A DNA stretch of 17,442 nucleotides from Candidatus Saccharimonadota bacterium (GCA_017421685.1 JAFOHW010000034.1:1-17442); one strand, 5' to 3'; positions 1 through 7,721 are shown, counted from the first letter of the stretch. Numbers and translations are program-made. The notes: generated by a model from the sequence alone, not told the origin.

Positions 1-270
1 CGATACAAAATAATGCACTTCGTTTTCCGGGAAAAAGTCTCGAAATTCGGAATATAATTGTGCTGCCAGGGTCTTATTGTGCGCTAGAATTAAAGTTGGG
101 CGTTGAGTCTTCTCAATAATGTTCGCCATCGTAAAAGTCTTCCCGGAACCAGTAACTCCTAATAAAGTCTGTTCGTGAACACCCGCCAAAACCCCGTCGG
201 TCAGTTGTTTGATCGCGGAAGGTTGGTCGCCGGTCGGCTGGTACTTTGATATTAGCTTAAATTTAGTCAT
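1..270 (-). CDS. uvrB: UvrABC system protein B, N-terminal part (cut by window edge)
   Basis: This is the first 90 codons of UvrB, the DNA-damage-verifying helicase-like subunit of nucleotide excision repair, which works with UvrA and UvrC. The translation opens with [17 protein letters not shown], and the Walker A motif GVTGSGKT lies near residues 37-44. It is followed by [19 protein letters not shown] and by [12 protein letters not shown], a run that is nearly invariant in UvrB. The rest lies beyond base 1. The ATG at 270 is the natural start because it matches the family N-terminus. No Shine-Dalgarno is present; an extended -10 box ends 8 nt before the ATG, so the mRNA is probably leaderless. 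It diverges from the DUF167 gene. Confidence 0.96.
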   Translation of the reverse strand, partial: MTKFKLISKYQPTGDQPSAIKQLTDGVLAGVHEQTLLGVTGSGKTFTMANIIEKTQRPTLILAHNKTLAAQLYSEFRDFFPENEVHYFVS

Positions 271-278
271 ACAAAAAC

Positions 279-284
279 ATTATA
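279..284 (-). promoter_or_regulatory. Extended -10 box for uvrB
   Basis: On the minus strand the box reads TGGTATAAT, with TATAAT ending 8 nt before the uvrB ATG. That puts the expected transcription start at or within about 2 nt of the start codon. Confidence 0.7.
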
Positions 285-296
285 CCACTTTCATGT

Positions 297-302
297 TATA
301 AT
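297..302 (+). promoter_or_regulatory. Extended -10 box for the DUF167 gene
   Basis: TGTTATAAT has its TATAAT at these bases, 8 nt before the ATG at 311. This predicts a leaderless transcript. It lies back to back with the uvrB -10, only 12 nt apart. Confidence 0.7.
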
Positions 303-310
303 CACATTAA

Positions 311-526
311 ATGAAATATGTAGTTACCGTAAAACCTGGTACTAGCCAAGAAAAAATTCTCGAAACCGCCCCGAATGAATTAACTGTCTATCTTCGGGCT
401 AAGCCCCATGACGGTGAAGCCAACGTGTCCTTAATAAAGCTACTTTCAAAATACCTAGACGTTCCAAAAACCTCGATTAAAATCATTCGTGGAGCGAATT
501 CTCGAAATAAAATTATAGAAATATAA
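311..526 (+). CDS. DUF167 / YggU family protein
   Basis: This is a 71-residue protein of the YggU (DUF167) family, whose biochemical role is not established. The family signature is clear: KPHDGEAN at about residues 31-38, followed by a helix of the LIKLLSKYL type, then KTSIKIIRGANSRNK at about 53-67, which matches the usual PxDGxAN ... I..G..SR.K pattern. The length is slightly below the usual 75-100 residues because the C-terminus ends right after SRNKIIEI. There is no Shine-Dalgarno, and the ATG lies 8 nt after a TATAAT box. The gene converges on lysS with a gap of 41 bp that holds no evident terminator. Confidence 0.9.
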   Translation: MKYVVTVKPGTSQEKILETAPNELTVYLRAKPHDGEANVSLIKLLSKYLDVPKTSIKIIRGANSRNKIIEI

Positions 527-567
527 ACTTTTGCCCGGCACGAAGTGACCTGCTTACGAATCTGAAT

Positions 568-2025
568 TTATGTTTCTTCTGATCTTTCTTTCATAGTCGG
601 GAACGGAACCGCTTCACGTCCCGGGACTCCTTCAAGTAGCCAAAAATTTCGCTCCGAGTTCCCCCACCCACAGGCCGGAGGCATTCCGTATTCAAGCATT
701 TCAACAAAATCCATATCCATCATCTGGGCCTCTTCATCACCTGCATCTCGTGCAGCTTGTTGTTCGCTGAACCTTTCGAGCTGATCTAATGGGTCATTTA
801 ACTCCGAATAGCCATTCCCCATTTCTGTCCCTGCGATAATTGGATGGAACCTCTCTGTAACCAACGGATTTTCCGGTGAAGTCTTCGCGAGCGGAGATAA
901 TGCCAAAGGTTCCTCGATTAGCCAATACGGCCCTGCTGAATTTTTACGAATCAGTTTCCAGACATTATCGATCAATCTCGCATCAGAAGAATCCGGATTA
1001 ACTTCGACATTATTTTCTCTTAAAATCCCTAATAACTTTTCGCGATCCGGATTAAAAACATCGACATCATATTTTTCTTTTAATAAATCAGCATACTTAA
1101 TTTTTGGCCATTCCTGATCTAGATTTATGTCGAATCCATCCACTTTAAACTGTAACGTCCCCCAGGTCTCTTTTGCGACGTATTTTATCATTTCTTCGTA
1201 TAATTTCATTCCATCTTCATAATCCTCGTAGGCCGCATATGACTCAAAAGCGATATGTTCAGGTAAATGTTCGTCATCAACCCCCTCATTTCTAAACCTG
1301 GGACCAATATCGTAAACTTTTTCGAATCCCCCTCCAAGTAATCGTTTCAAAGGGAGCTCGTGTGAAATACGTAAATAAAAATCCTCGTCCAATGCATTCA
1401 TATGTGTCACGAAAGGATTCGCGTCGGCTCCGCCGGTCGTATGCTCTAGGACAGGAATGTTAATCTCGATAAATCCATGCGCATTCATGAAATCGCGAGT
1501 TGCTTGCCAAAATTTCGAACGCCTAACTAGTCTCTCGCGCACTTCAGGATTTACGTTCATATCGACATATCGCCTGCGATAACGTTCTTCTTTGTTTGTG
1601 AATTTTTCAGGCAAAGGACGTAGAGTCTTTGTTAGGAGTCGAACATAATCCGAAAAGACTGAGATTTCGCCAGTTTGGGATTTTCCGACGGTTCCAGCTA
1701 CTTCGATAAAATCGCCAGTATCGAGAAGCTTAATGTCTTTCACTCCAAACAGCCCTTTCGGAGTTTCATCTGAGTTAGATTTCATGAAAATTTGGATTTC
1801 GCCAGTATAATCTCGTAGCTTCAAAAATACTAATTTTCCAAACGACCTAATCGCGACAATTCGCCCCGTAATACAGACCTCCTGGCCTTCCCTCTTTTCA
1901 AAATCATCAACAACTTCAGAAATCTTACAATTTCGATTAGACTTCGCGGGATACGGATTAATCCCTCGCTCTTTGATTTCGTTTAGTTTTCGTATTCTCT
2001 CTTTTCGATAATCTTCAAGTAACAT
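568..2025 (-). CDS. lysS: Lysine--tRNA ligase, class II
   Basis: Lysyl-tRNA synthetase charges tRNA-Lys in the cytoplasm. The 485-residue protein has an N-terminal OB-fold anticodon-binding domain (about residues 48-132: VCITGRIVAIRSFGKLVFLKLRD, shown here only as a region) followed by the class II catalytic core. The motif 2 region is at about 238-263 (YDIGPRFRNEG, then HLPEHIAFESYAAYEDY) and motif 3 is near 453-459 (GWGNSER). Length is normal. Both motifs diverge from common bacterial LysRS: HLPEHIAFE replaces the usual HNPEFTMLE, and GWGNSER replaces GxGIDR, although the motif 3 arginine is kept. Such variants fit a CPR lineage. The ATG lies 7 nt after an extended -10 box, so it is probably leaderless and monocistronic. 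Confidence 0.95.
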   Translation of the reverse strand: MLLEDYRKERIRKLNEIKERGINPYPAKSNRNCKISEVVDDFEKREGQEVCITGRIVAIRSFGKLVFLKLRDYTGEIQIFMKSNSDETPKGLFGVKDIKLLDTGDFIEVAGTVGKSQTGEISVFSDYVRLLTKTLRPLPEKFTNKEERYRRRYVDMNVNPEVRERLVRRSKFWQATRDFMNAHGFIEINIPVLEHTTGGADANPFVTHMNALDEDFYLRISHELPLKRLLGGGFEKVYDIGPRFRNEGVDDEHLPEHIAFESYAAYEDYEDGMKLYEEMIKYVAKETWGTLQFKVDGFDINLDQEWPKIKYADLLKEKYDVDVFNPDREKLLGILRENNVEVNPDSSDARLIDNVWKLIRKNSAGPYWLIEEPLALSPLAKTSPENPLVTERFHPIIAGTEMGNGYSELNDPLDQLERFSEQQAARDAGDEEAQMMDMDFVEMLEYGMPPACGWGNSERNFWLLEGVPGREAVPFPTMKERSEET

Positions 2026-2032
2026 ATTATAT

Positions 2033-2038
2033 ATTATA
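2033..2038 (-). promoter_or_regulatory. Extended -10 box for lysS
   Basis: The minus strand reads TGTTATAAT, and TATAAT ends 7 nt before the lysS ATG. A second TATAAT directly abuts the ATG (2026-2031) and is too close to serve. The lysS mRNA is predicted to be leaderless. Confidence 0.7.
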
Positions 2039-2068
2039 ACATAAAATTAGAGTTCGTGTCAGGAAAAC

Positions 2069-2150
2069 CCAGGCGGAGTCCGAACTACCTTCTGGGTCTC
2101 ATGATTAAAATTGATCTAAGACCCAGAATAGTAATTCGGACTCCGCCTGG
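2069..2150 (-). terminator. Long two-tier hairpin between greA and lysS
   Basis: A perfect 16-bp outer stem (2069-2084 with 2135-2150) is followed by a TAC/GTA tier and a perfect 10-bp inner stem (2090-2099 with 2119-2128) around a 19-nt loop. On the minus strand a short T run (GGGTTTTCC) follows, so it probably ends greA transcripts before the lysS promoter. It is much longer than the other terminators here and could instead be a REP- or MITE-like inverted repeat. Confidence 0.6.
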
Positions 2151-2172
2151 ATTGTAAAGAACTAAATATTTA

Positions 2173-2619
2173 TTACTTCAAATCAACGACTTTGACTTTT
2201 TTGCCATTGAACTCAAACGATTCGCCAGCTTTTCGCCCAAGTAAAGCCTTTCCGATTGGCGATTCGTTAGAAATCTTCCCTTCTAATGGGTTTGCTTCGG
2301 TCGGACCAACTATTGTATATTCAACTTTTCTCCCACCCATATTAAGCGAAACGCACGCCCCGAGATCAACCTTAGTTTTCTTGCCTCCGCGGATAACTTT
2401 TGCTTTTTTCAAAATGTCTTGTATCTCTAAGATTCGGCTTTCTGCTACTTTCTGCTCATTCCTCGCCGAGCTATATTCTTCATTTTCAGACAAATCGCCA
2501 AAAGCTCTCGCTGTCGCAATTTTTTCCGCAATCGCCGGACGGCCCTTAATCAGTTCGTCTAACTCTTTCTCTAATTCCTTCTTCCCTTCGGAAGTCAAAC
2601 TAATACTTTTCTTAATCAT
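2173..2619 (-). CDS. greA: Transcription elongation factor GreA
   Basis: GreA enters the RNA polymerase secondary channel and stimulates cleavage of backtracked transcripts. The 148-residue protein shows the N-terminal coiled coil (about residues 8-75) with the acidic tip motif GDLSENEEY that carries the catalytic carboxylates. The C-terminal FKBP-like domain includes EYTIVGPTEANP, SNESPIGKALLGRKAG and a final KVKVVDLK. Length is slightly under the usual 155-160. I chose the ATG at 2619, not the TTG one codon upstream, because GGAG then stands 5 nt before it. It has its own promoter just after proS and a long hairpin behind it. Confidence 0.95.
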   Translation of the reverse strand: MIKKSISLTSEGKKELEKELDELIKGRPAIAEKIATARAFGDLSENEEYSSARNEQKVAESRILEIQDILKKAKVIRGGKKTKVDLGACVSLNMGGRKVEYTIVGPTEANPLEGKISNESPIGKALLGRKAGESFEFNGKKVKVVDLK

Positions 2620-2641
2620 CAAAACTCCAACTTTAATAACA

Positions 2642-2647
2642 ATTATA
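2642..2647 (-). promoter_or_regulatory. -10 box for greA
   Basis: TATAAT on the minus strand lies 22 nt before the greA ATG. It leaves room for a short leader containing GGAG. The TG extension is absent, and the -35 is weak. Confidence 0.5.
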
Positions 2648-2683
2648 GAGTTTAACCGAAAATGCTTAACTAGTCAACCCTTT

Positions 2684-3910
2684 TTATAAGGATTTTTCAA
2701 TTTCCTCAATTTTAACTAATTTGGTTTCTCCGTTAGCTCTATTAGTAATTTCTATGGCCTCCTCCTCGAGCGTTTTATCCGATATTACAATTCGATATGG
2801 AATCCCGATTAAGTCGGCATCACCAAATTTTTCTCCCGGCCGAACATCCCTATCATCGAACAAAACATCATCTCTTTTATCATAAATCTCCTCCGCTAGT
2901 TTTGTCCCGGCTTCTCCAATCCCTATTAGATAATATTTAAATGGCGCAACCGATTCCGGCCAGATGAGGCCTTTCTCGTCCGAAAATTTCTCCGCTATCG
3001 TCCCCATCAATCTCGAAACTCCAATTCCGTAACATCCCATATATACCGGCTTCTGTGTATTATTTTCGTCAACAAACTTTAATCCTAAAGGCTCCGAATA
3101 TTTAAACTTTAATTTAAAAATATTTCCGACTTCTGCCGAAGTTGCTTTCTCGAATTTTTCGCCCGTAACTCCCAGGTCGGCGAGAACTTCGTCGTTATAA
3201 ACTTCTTCGTTTAAAACTATGGATTTATCCTTATTGTAATAAATCGTATCTTCTCCAACCGGCAATAACGTCTGAAACTCATGTGAATATTTCGAGAAAA
3301 TCCCTCCCGACGCAAACGTTTCAAAAGTATCTTCGCCAATCCCTAACCTATCAAAAATCTTTCTATACGCTTCCTCGACTTTTCCGTAGAAAACATCCAA
3401 ATCCTCTTCCGAAGTATGAAAACTATAAAGATCTTTCATCAAAAATTCGCGTCCCCTTAAAATCCCCGATTTCGCTCGAAGTTCATTTCTGAATTTGGTC
3501 TGGAATTGATAAATATAAAGTGGCAAATCTTTATAGCTGGAAACATAATTTTTTAACATATTCGTAATTGGCTCTTCGTGGGTCGGCGCTAACCCTAAGT
3601 CGCCTCCTGAAGCTAACTTAGTCTTAAACCAGATATCAACTTCACTTTCCGAAAAACGACCTGTTTTTTCCCAAGGCTCGGGATTTTGTAAACCCGAGAG
3701 TAGAACCTCTTCGCATCCAATCCGATTCATTTCCTCACGGATAATTGTTTTAATATTTTCGATTACTCTCAATCCTAATGGTAAGTAATCGTAGATTCCG
3801 GCCATCTCTTTATAGATGTATCCAGCTCGAACCAGCAAGGCACCATTCCTTGCGGTCTCATCTTTTGGAGCATCTCTTAATGTTTTTATAAAAGTTTTCG
3901 ATAATCTCAT
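2684..3910 (-). CDS. proS: Proline--tRNA ligase, short form without editing insertion
   Basis: Prolyl-tRNA synthetase attaches proline to tRNA-Pro. The class II core is clear: LAPTHEE at residues 107-113, motif 2 region FRNELRAKSG at 140-149 and REFLMKDLYSFH at 154-165, and motif 3 GIGVSR at 295-300. The C-terminal anticodon-binding domain includes LFDDRDVRPGEKF. At 408 residues it lacks the YbaK-like editing insertion (INS) found between motifs 2 and 3 in the roughly 570-residue E. coli type. No freestanding editing factor is visible here. The gene follows the CPBP protease gene by 7 bp, but a TGTTATAAT box overlapping that gene's stop lies 6 nt before the proS ATG, so it also has its own, probably leaderless, promoter. 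Confidence 0.95.
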   Translation of the reverse strand: MRLSKTFIKTLRDAPKDETARNGALLVRAGYIYKEMAGIYDYLPLGLRVIENIKTIIREEMNRIGCEEVLLSGLQNPEPWEKTGRFSESEVDIWFKTKLASGGDLGLAPTHEEPITNMLKNYVSSYKDLPLYIYQFQTKFRNELRAKSGILRGREFLMKDLYSFHTSEEDLDVFYGKVEEAYRKIFDRLGIGEDTFETFASGGIFSKYSHEFQTLLPVGEDTIYYNKDKSIVLNEEVYNDEVLADLGVTGEKFEKATSAEVGNIFKLKFKYSEPLGLKFVDENNTQKPVYMGCYGIGVSRLMGTIAEKFSDEKGLIWPESVAPFKYYLIGIGEAGTKLAEEIYDKRDDVLFDDRDVRPGEKFGDADLIGIPYRIVISDKTLEEEAIEITNRANGETKLVKIEEIEKSL

Positions 3911-3916
3911 ACGCCA

Positions 3917-3922
3917 ATTATA
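3917..3922 (-). promoter_or_regulatory. Extended -10 box for proS, overlapping the upstream stop codon
   Basis: The minus strand reads TGTTATAAT, and its last bases overlap the TAA stop of the CPBP protease gene. The box ends 6 nt before the proS ATG, which predicts a leaderless mRNA. Confidence 0.65.
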
Positions 3923-4724
3923 ACACAGCTATGAATAATAGATAAAATGCTACTCCGTTTTTTATCATATGTAACAAAATTCCTGCATAAGTCGTCCCAG
4001 TTATTTCCCGCAAAAGACATAGGACAATTGACAACGCAAAGACATTAACCCCGACATTCCACTGAAAATGAAGTATCCCAAAAATTAAAGAAACTATTAA
4101 AGTCGAGACGACAATCGAAGTTTTTTCCGAGACTTCTTGGGCCAAATTGCCTCTAAGTTTACCATAAAACCATCCCCGAAAGATAACCTCTTCCATTATT
4201 GGCGCTACCACGACGAGAGTTAGAAAAGCCAGAATCCGATCAGCTCCAGCCGACATGAGGCTAAACCCGACATCTTGGGCTTGATTTGCGTCAAACCAAG
4301 GAAAAATACTAAATAGCGCCAAGAAAAGCCCCGCCATAATCAGGTAAACGACAAAACCAACCGGCGCTAACCCGATATCGGTCCAGGTCGGTAACCCTTT
4401 CAAGCCGACTTCTTCTCTATCGGTTTTTAGGAATGATTTCTCGCCTCTCTTTTTAAAAGCAATTCTTGATACAAGGAGCAATATCAAAAGCTCTGATACG
4501 TAAGACAATGCTGAGTATATCGCTGTCCAAACCGGTTGGCTGAAGGTATCGGCCCCCAAAATCCAAAGCAATAAATACCCGATAGCTAACTGCGAAATAA
4601 GATCCGAAGCGACGACCAAGACAATTAAGGCAAAAATTCTGAAAATTAACATTTTTCTCTGTTTTTGCGGAACTTTTGTACGCGCCTGAATTTTTTTCTT
4701 TTTTTCGTTCAATTCCTTTGGCAT
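3918..4724 (-). CDS. CPBP family (CAAX protease / bacteriocin-processing) intramembrane metalloprotease
   Basis: This is a 268-residue polytopic membrane protein of the Rce1-like CPBP (ABI) family. The three family motifs are present: EEVIFR (E178, E179, R183), FGILH (H219) and LHMIKN (H252, N256). These glutamates, histidines and the asparagine form the intramembrane active site in the family. About 7-8 hydrophobic segments follow a cytosolic, lysine-rich N-terminus (KELNEKKKKIQ). The natural substrate cannot be told from sequence; bacterial members process peptides or act in bacteriocin immunity. It starts 1 nt after the rseP stop, so translation is probably coupled to rseP, another membrane protease. 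Confidence 0.88.
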   Translation of the reverse strand: MPKELNEKKKKIQARTKVPQKQRKMLIFRIFALIVLVVASDLISQLAIGYLLLWILGADTFSQPVWTAIYSALSYVSELLILLLVSRIAFKKRGEKSFLKTDREEVGLKGLPTWTDIGLAPVGFVVYLIMAGLFLALFSIFPWFDANQAQDVGFSLMSAGADRILAFLTLVVVAPIMEEVIFRGWFYGKLRGNLAQEVSEKTSIVVSTLIVSLIFGILHFQWNVGVNVFALSIVLCLLREITGTTYAGILLHMIKNGVAFYLLFIAVL

Positions 4725-4725
4725 T

Positions 4726-5982
4726 CTATCTCGCTATCCTAATAATATCCAAGATCGTCACGATAAAGATTAGCGCCAGTAGTACCATGAAGGCTCGTGA
4801 GACAATTCTTTCTTCCGTCGCCTTATCTAGTTTCTTCTTTCTTGCTTTAAAGATCGCAATCAAAAGCCATCGTCCACCATCTAACGCCGGAATTGGCAAA
4901 ACATTCATACATGCTAAAGAAACCGAAATTAATGCGCCAAGGAAAGCTAAATTAGTCGGTCCGGCCGAAGTAAATGCTGGGAACAGCACTCCAATAATCC
5001 CAACTGGCCCCGAAACGGAATCACCTACTGACGAAATCGCGGCCTGACCAGTTTCTCTAACCGATGCATCGAAACTAAATTGCGAGCCAATCCCCGAGAT
5101 TAAATTCCAGAGCATAATACCTACTCCTTTAAAGGTCTCGCCAGTTAGCTGAGCTGTTAATCCAACCCCAACTATTGGCGCTGACCAAGTTGAATACGAC
5201 AAAGCTTGGGATGTCTTCATAGTTACCCCTAATAGATATTCCGATTCTGCAGTATTTAAAGTAATTTTATAATCCTGTTCTTCAACCTTGTGATTACTAA
5301 TACAATCGCACTCAGGACAGTCATCAGGACAATGCGTATCATATTCTCGTCTAATTCTATAAACTACTTCATTACCGGCATGCTCTTCATTGTAATCCGT
5401 AATCTCACTCGCATGTATCATTTCCATTCCATCTATCGATACGATGTAGTCATTTGCCTTAAGTCCGGCCTTGTCTGCCGGAGAATCTTCCGCGACCTCC
5501 GCGATTTGAACCGGAGTAGAAACAGTTCGGGTATCCGAAGGAATCGTAAATTGATTATCTAGGAATTCCGGCATTCCCGTCCAAGCTAAAATCGTAAAAA
5601 TTATTATCGCGACTAGCCAGTTCATCATCACTCCGCCAAACAAAATCTTAGTTTTGGCCCAAAAACTTGCTTTCCCGAAAGTCCCCTTCCTCTCATCTTC
5701 AGCCGATTCACCATCCATTTGGCAGAACCCACCAATCGGTAGCCAGTTTAAGCTAAAAATTAAATCGTCTTGCGGTTTTTTCCAATCTTTTCGTGGAATT
5801 CTCTTCCATTTTTTTGTTTTTGGGTCCTTTACCCAAGCAATCGCTCTTGGCGGGAATCCAATCCCGAACTCTAGGACTTTAACGCCATTTCTCCTCGCCA
5901 TAATAAAATGGCCGAATTCATGCGCTGTAACTAACGCCATTAAAACTAATAAACCAACAATTACTCCTACAAAAATATCCAT
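4726..5982 (-). CDS. rseP: Site-2 protease RseP (M50 family), with an unusual Cys cluster
   Basis: This intramembrane zinc metalloprotease cleaves single-span membrane substrates such as anti-sigma factors or signal-peptide remnants. The zinc motif HEFGH is at residues 21-25 in the first membrane segment. A PDZ domain spans about 155-245 (SPADKAGLKANDYIVSIDG), and the third zinc ligand is in NVLPIPALDGG (Asp 368). Membrane segments lie near 1-30, 113-135, 345-360 and 395-415. At 418 residues it is of normal length. Oddly, the PDZ region carries a Cys-rich stretch (Cys 218, 222, 225, 227; His 217, 231). It follows uppS and has an extended -10 6 nt before its ATG. Confidence 0.93.
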   Translation of the reverse strand: MDIFVGVIVGLLVLMALVTAHEFGHFIMARRNGVKVLEFGIGFPPRAIAWVKDPKTKKWKRIPRKDWKKPQDDLIFSLNWLPIGGFCQMDGESAEDERKGTFGKASFWAKTKILFGGVMMNWLVAIIIFTILAWTGMPEFLDNQFTIPSDTRTVSTPVQIAEVAEDSPADKAGLKANDYIVSIDGMEMIHASEITDYNEEHAGNEVVYRIRREYDTHCPDDCPECDCISNHKVEEQDYKITLNTAESEYLLGVTMKTSQALSYSTWSAPIVGVGLTAQLTGETFKGVGIMLWNLISGIGSQFSFDASVRETGQAAISSVGDSVSGPVGIIGVLFPAFTSAGPTNLAFLGALISVSLACMNVLPIPALDGGRWLLIAIFKARKKKLDKATEERIVSRAFMVLLALIFIVTILDIIRIAR

Positions 5983-5988
5983 AAGCCT

Positions 5989-5994
5989 ATTATA
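5989..5994 (-). promoter_or_regulatory. Extended -10 box for rseP
   Basis: The minus strand reads TGGTATAAT directly after the uppS stop, ending 6 nt before the rseP ATG. It predicts a leaderless transcript for rseP and the CPBP gene, in addition to any read-through from frr-uppS. Confidence 0.65.
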
Positions 5995-5997
5995 CCA

Positions 5998-6669
5998 CTA
6001 TTTCCCGAAACGCCTGTTACGTTTTTCGTACTCGTTAACAATTTCCTTAATATCGCCCTCATTCATGTCGGGGAAATATTTTTCAATAAACATCAGTTCG
6101 CTATAAGCGATTCGCCAAAGCATAAAACCTGAAATTCGCATCTCCCCGCTAGTTCTGACGACCAAATCTACGTCTGGAATTTCGGGCTTATAAAGGTGTT
6201 TTCTGATTGTTTCTGGAGTAATCTCTCCTTCGGAGCTCGCAATTTTTGCCGCATCGGCGATTTCCTGCTCCCCTCCGTAATTAAAACAGAAGCAGACCGT
6301 AGTTCCATCACATTTCTCCGTAATCTTCTGAGCCTTTTCTCCTAACGAAACTAGAGTCGGACTAATTTTTTCTCGGGACCCTAGAACCACCATCTTTATA
6401 TTATTCTTTGCCATTTTCTCGGCCATCTTAACAATCTTCGTTTCGGCCATCTTCATAATATAATCAACTTCACTCTTTTCACGCCCCCAGTTCTCTGTAC
6501 TGAAAACATAAAACGTTACATACTGGATTCCCGCTTTTGCGCAAGATTGAATCAGCTTCTCGATAGTTTTTAATCCTTGTCGGTGTCCTTCAATCTTTGG
6601 AAGCTTATGTTCTTTTGCCCAACGCCTATTTCCGTCGGCGATAATGCCTAAATGTTTTAATTCGCTCAT
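5998..6669 (-). CDS. uppS: Isoprenyl transferase (undecaprenyl diphosphate synthase family)
   Basis: This cis-prenyltransferase extends farnesyl diphosphate with isopentenyl diphosphate to make the C55 lipid carrier for wall polymers. The catalytic region IIADGNRRWAK (Asp 12) is at the N-terminus, FYVFSTENWGR is near 53-63, and RTSGEMRISGFMLWRIAYSEL is near 170-190. All match the family, with DGNRRW in place of the more common DGNGRW. The length of 223 residues is slightly short. It overlaps the frr stop as ATGA, so translation is coupled. The usual neighbours cdsA and dxr are missing, so the cell may obtain isoprenoid precursors or the carrier in another way. Confidence 0.95.
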   Translation of the reverse strand: MSELKHLGIIADGNRRWAKEHKLPKIEGHRQGLKTIEKLIQSCAKAGIQYVTFYVFSTENWGREKSEVDYIMKMAETKIVKMAEKMAKNNIKMVVLGSREKISPTLVSLGEKAQKITEKCDGTTVCFCFNYGGEQEIADAAKIASSEGEITPETIRKHLYKPEIPDVDLVVRTSGEMRISGFMLWRIAYSELMFIEKYFPDMNEGDIKEIVNEYEKRNRRFGK

Positions 6670-7211
6670 AATTTCATAATCTCTTCAGACTTAGTCTTAA
6701 ATTCAGCTTCAACTTTATTGTTGAATTCTTTGGTTAGCTCATCAATTTCTTTTTCGGCTCGCTTCTTTACGTCTTCGCTCATCTCGGTCGCGATCTTAAC
6801 CGATTTTCTCGCATCCTCACGGATGTTTCTTAAAGCAACCTTTGCTTCTTCGACTTTCGCCGAAGCGTGTTTTACAATTTCTTTTCTTCTCTCCTCAGTT
6901 AACGGCGGAATCGGTACTCGAATAACCCTGCCATCATCTGAAGGATTTAATCCAAGAGACTGGTCCGAACGGATCGCGTTTGAAATCGCTTGGATATTTG
7001 TCGGGTCAAAAGGAGTAATGACGAGAAGCGTCGCATCAGAAGCTGTAATATTCGCGACCTGATTTAGGGGCATAAACTGGCCGTAGACTTCGACCTTAAC
7101 TCCGGAAAGCATGTCGGGGTGTGCTCTACCAGTCCTAACTTTTTTCATCTCAGTCTTAAATCTGTCAATAATCCCCTCCATTTTCTTTCGATCGTCTTTT
7201 GTATCAAACAT
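6666..7211 (-). CDS. frr: Ribosome recycling factor
   Basis: RRF, together with EF-G, splits the post-termination ribosome. The 181-residue length is close to the family's usual 185. Characteristic stretches are FKTEMKKVRTGRAHPDML near residues 19-36, VITPFDPTNIQAISNAIRSD near 69-88, then GRVIRVPIPPLTEERRKE and the C-terminal helix ending in KSEEIMKL. The AAGGAG upstream gives a good ribosome site for the ATG at 7211. Its TGA stop overlaps the uppS start. It is the promoter-proximal gene of frr-uppS, with rseP and CPBP downstream. The pyrH gene that normally precedes frr is absent. Confidence 0.97.
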   Translation of the reverse strand: MFDTKDDRKKMEGIIDRFKTEMKKVRTGRAHPDMLSGVKVEVYGQFMPLNQVANITASDATLLVITPFDPTNIQAISNAIRSDQSLGLNPSDDGRVIRVPIPPLTEERRKEIVKHASAKVEEAKVALRNIREDARKSVKIATEMSEDVKKRAEKEIDELTKEFNNKVEAEFKTKSEEIMKL

Positions 7212-7234
7212 AATAACTCCTTTATTATACTTTT

Positions 7235-7240
7235 ATTATA
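7235..7240 (-). promoter_or_regulatory. Extended -10 box for frr-uppS
   Basis: The minus strand reads TGTTATAAT immediately after the rpmE terminator. The predicted start near 7228 gives a leader of about 16 nt that contains AAGGAG. A second TATAAT (7224-7229) lies closer to the gene but lacks the TG extension. Confidence 0.65.
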
Positions 7241-7242
7241 AC

Positions 7243-7276
7243 ATAAAAAATTGACTGATTTTATTCAGTCAATTTT
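7243..7276 (-). terminator. Intrinsic terminator of rpmE
   Basis: AAAATTGACTGA and TCAGTCAATTTT form a perfect 12-bp stem (7247-7258 with 7265-7276) around a 6-nt loop. On the minus strand a run of six T follows. It separates rpmE from the frr promoter. Confidence 0.85.
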
Positions 7277-7286
7277 CTCGCCATTC

Positions 7287-7634
7287 TTAAGCTTTCGCCT
7301 CAATCTTGTCGTTCGCTTTAGCTTTCTTCTCTGCTTCTTTTTTCGCCTTCTTCGCTTTATTTTCAAGCGCTTCCTTTAGCTTCTTCGCTTTCTCAGCCCG
7401 AGCCTTAAAGCGGTCAACTCGACCTTCAGTATCGATAATCTTTTCTTCGCCAGTGAAGAAAGGATGGCTAGCCGAGGAAATCTGAATCTTAATTAAAGGA
7501 TATTCATTTCCATCTTCCCACTTAATGGTTTCCTCGCTACTCGCAGTAGATTTAGTCAAAAATGAGAAACCCGCTGCTTCATCAGAAAAAACGACATAGC
7601 GATATTCTTTAGGGTGTAATTCTTTTTTACTCAT
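7287..7634 (-). CDS. rpmE: 50S ribosomal protein bL31, type B (zinc-independent)
   Basis: This is ribosomal protein L31 of the large subunit. The start [16 protein letters not shown] and the later [37 protein letters not shown] region (about residues 41-77) are characteristic of L31. The Cys ligands of the zinc-binding type A form are absent, so this is a type B protein. At 115 residues it is longer than usual because of a Lys/Ala-rich C-terminal tail (about 78-115) that probably contacts rRNA. I chose the ATG at 7634 (MSKKELHP) rather than the upstream ATG at 7646, which abuts the -10 box. It has its own promoter and terminator. Confidence 0.93.
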   Translation of the reverse strand: MSKKELHPKEYRYVVFSDEAAGFSFLTKSTASSEETIKWEDGNEYPLIKIQISSASHPFFTGEEKIIDTEGRVDRFKARAEKAKKLKEALENKAKKAKKEAEKKAKANDKIEAKA

Positions 7635-7644
7635 GATTCCATAC

Positions 7645-7650
7645 ATTATA
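7645..7650 (-). promoter_or_regulatory. Extended -10 box for rpmE
   Basis: The minus strand reads TGATATAAT, and TATAAT ends 10 nt before the ATG at 7634. The upstream in-frame ATG at 7646 begins within 2 nt of the box and would fall outside the transcript, which decides the start choice. Confidence 0.65.
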
Positions 7651-7673
7651 TCAGATTAAATAAAAAAAGTAAA

Positions 7674-7700
7674 GGAAAAAGGCAGACTTAGTCTGCCTTT
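7674..7700 (-). terminator. Intrinsic terminator of the clpP-like gene
   Basis: AAAGGCAGAC (7678-7687) pairs perfectly with GTCTGCCTTT (7691-7700) around a 3-nt loop. On the minus strand TTTTTCC follows. A smaller CCACG/CGTGG hairpin (7703-7719) lies between it and the stop codon. Confidence 0.85.
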
Positions 7701-7721
7701 CCCCACGCCCCCTTCGTGGTT

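Noticed and set aside
2192..2689. 165-codon plus-strand frame opposite greA
   Set aside because: It is antisense to a clear greA gene, has biased composition and no recognisable motif or ribosome site.
5654..6106. 150-codon plus-strand frame opposite rseP and uppS
   Set aside because: It spans the boundary of two certain genes on the other strand, so it is a shadow frame.
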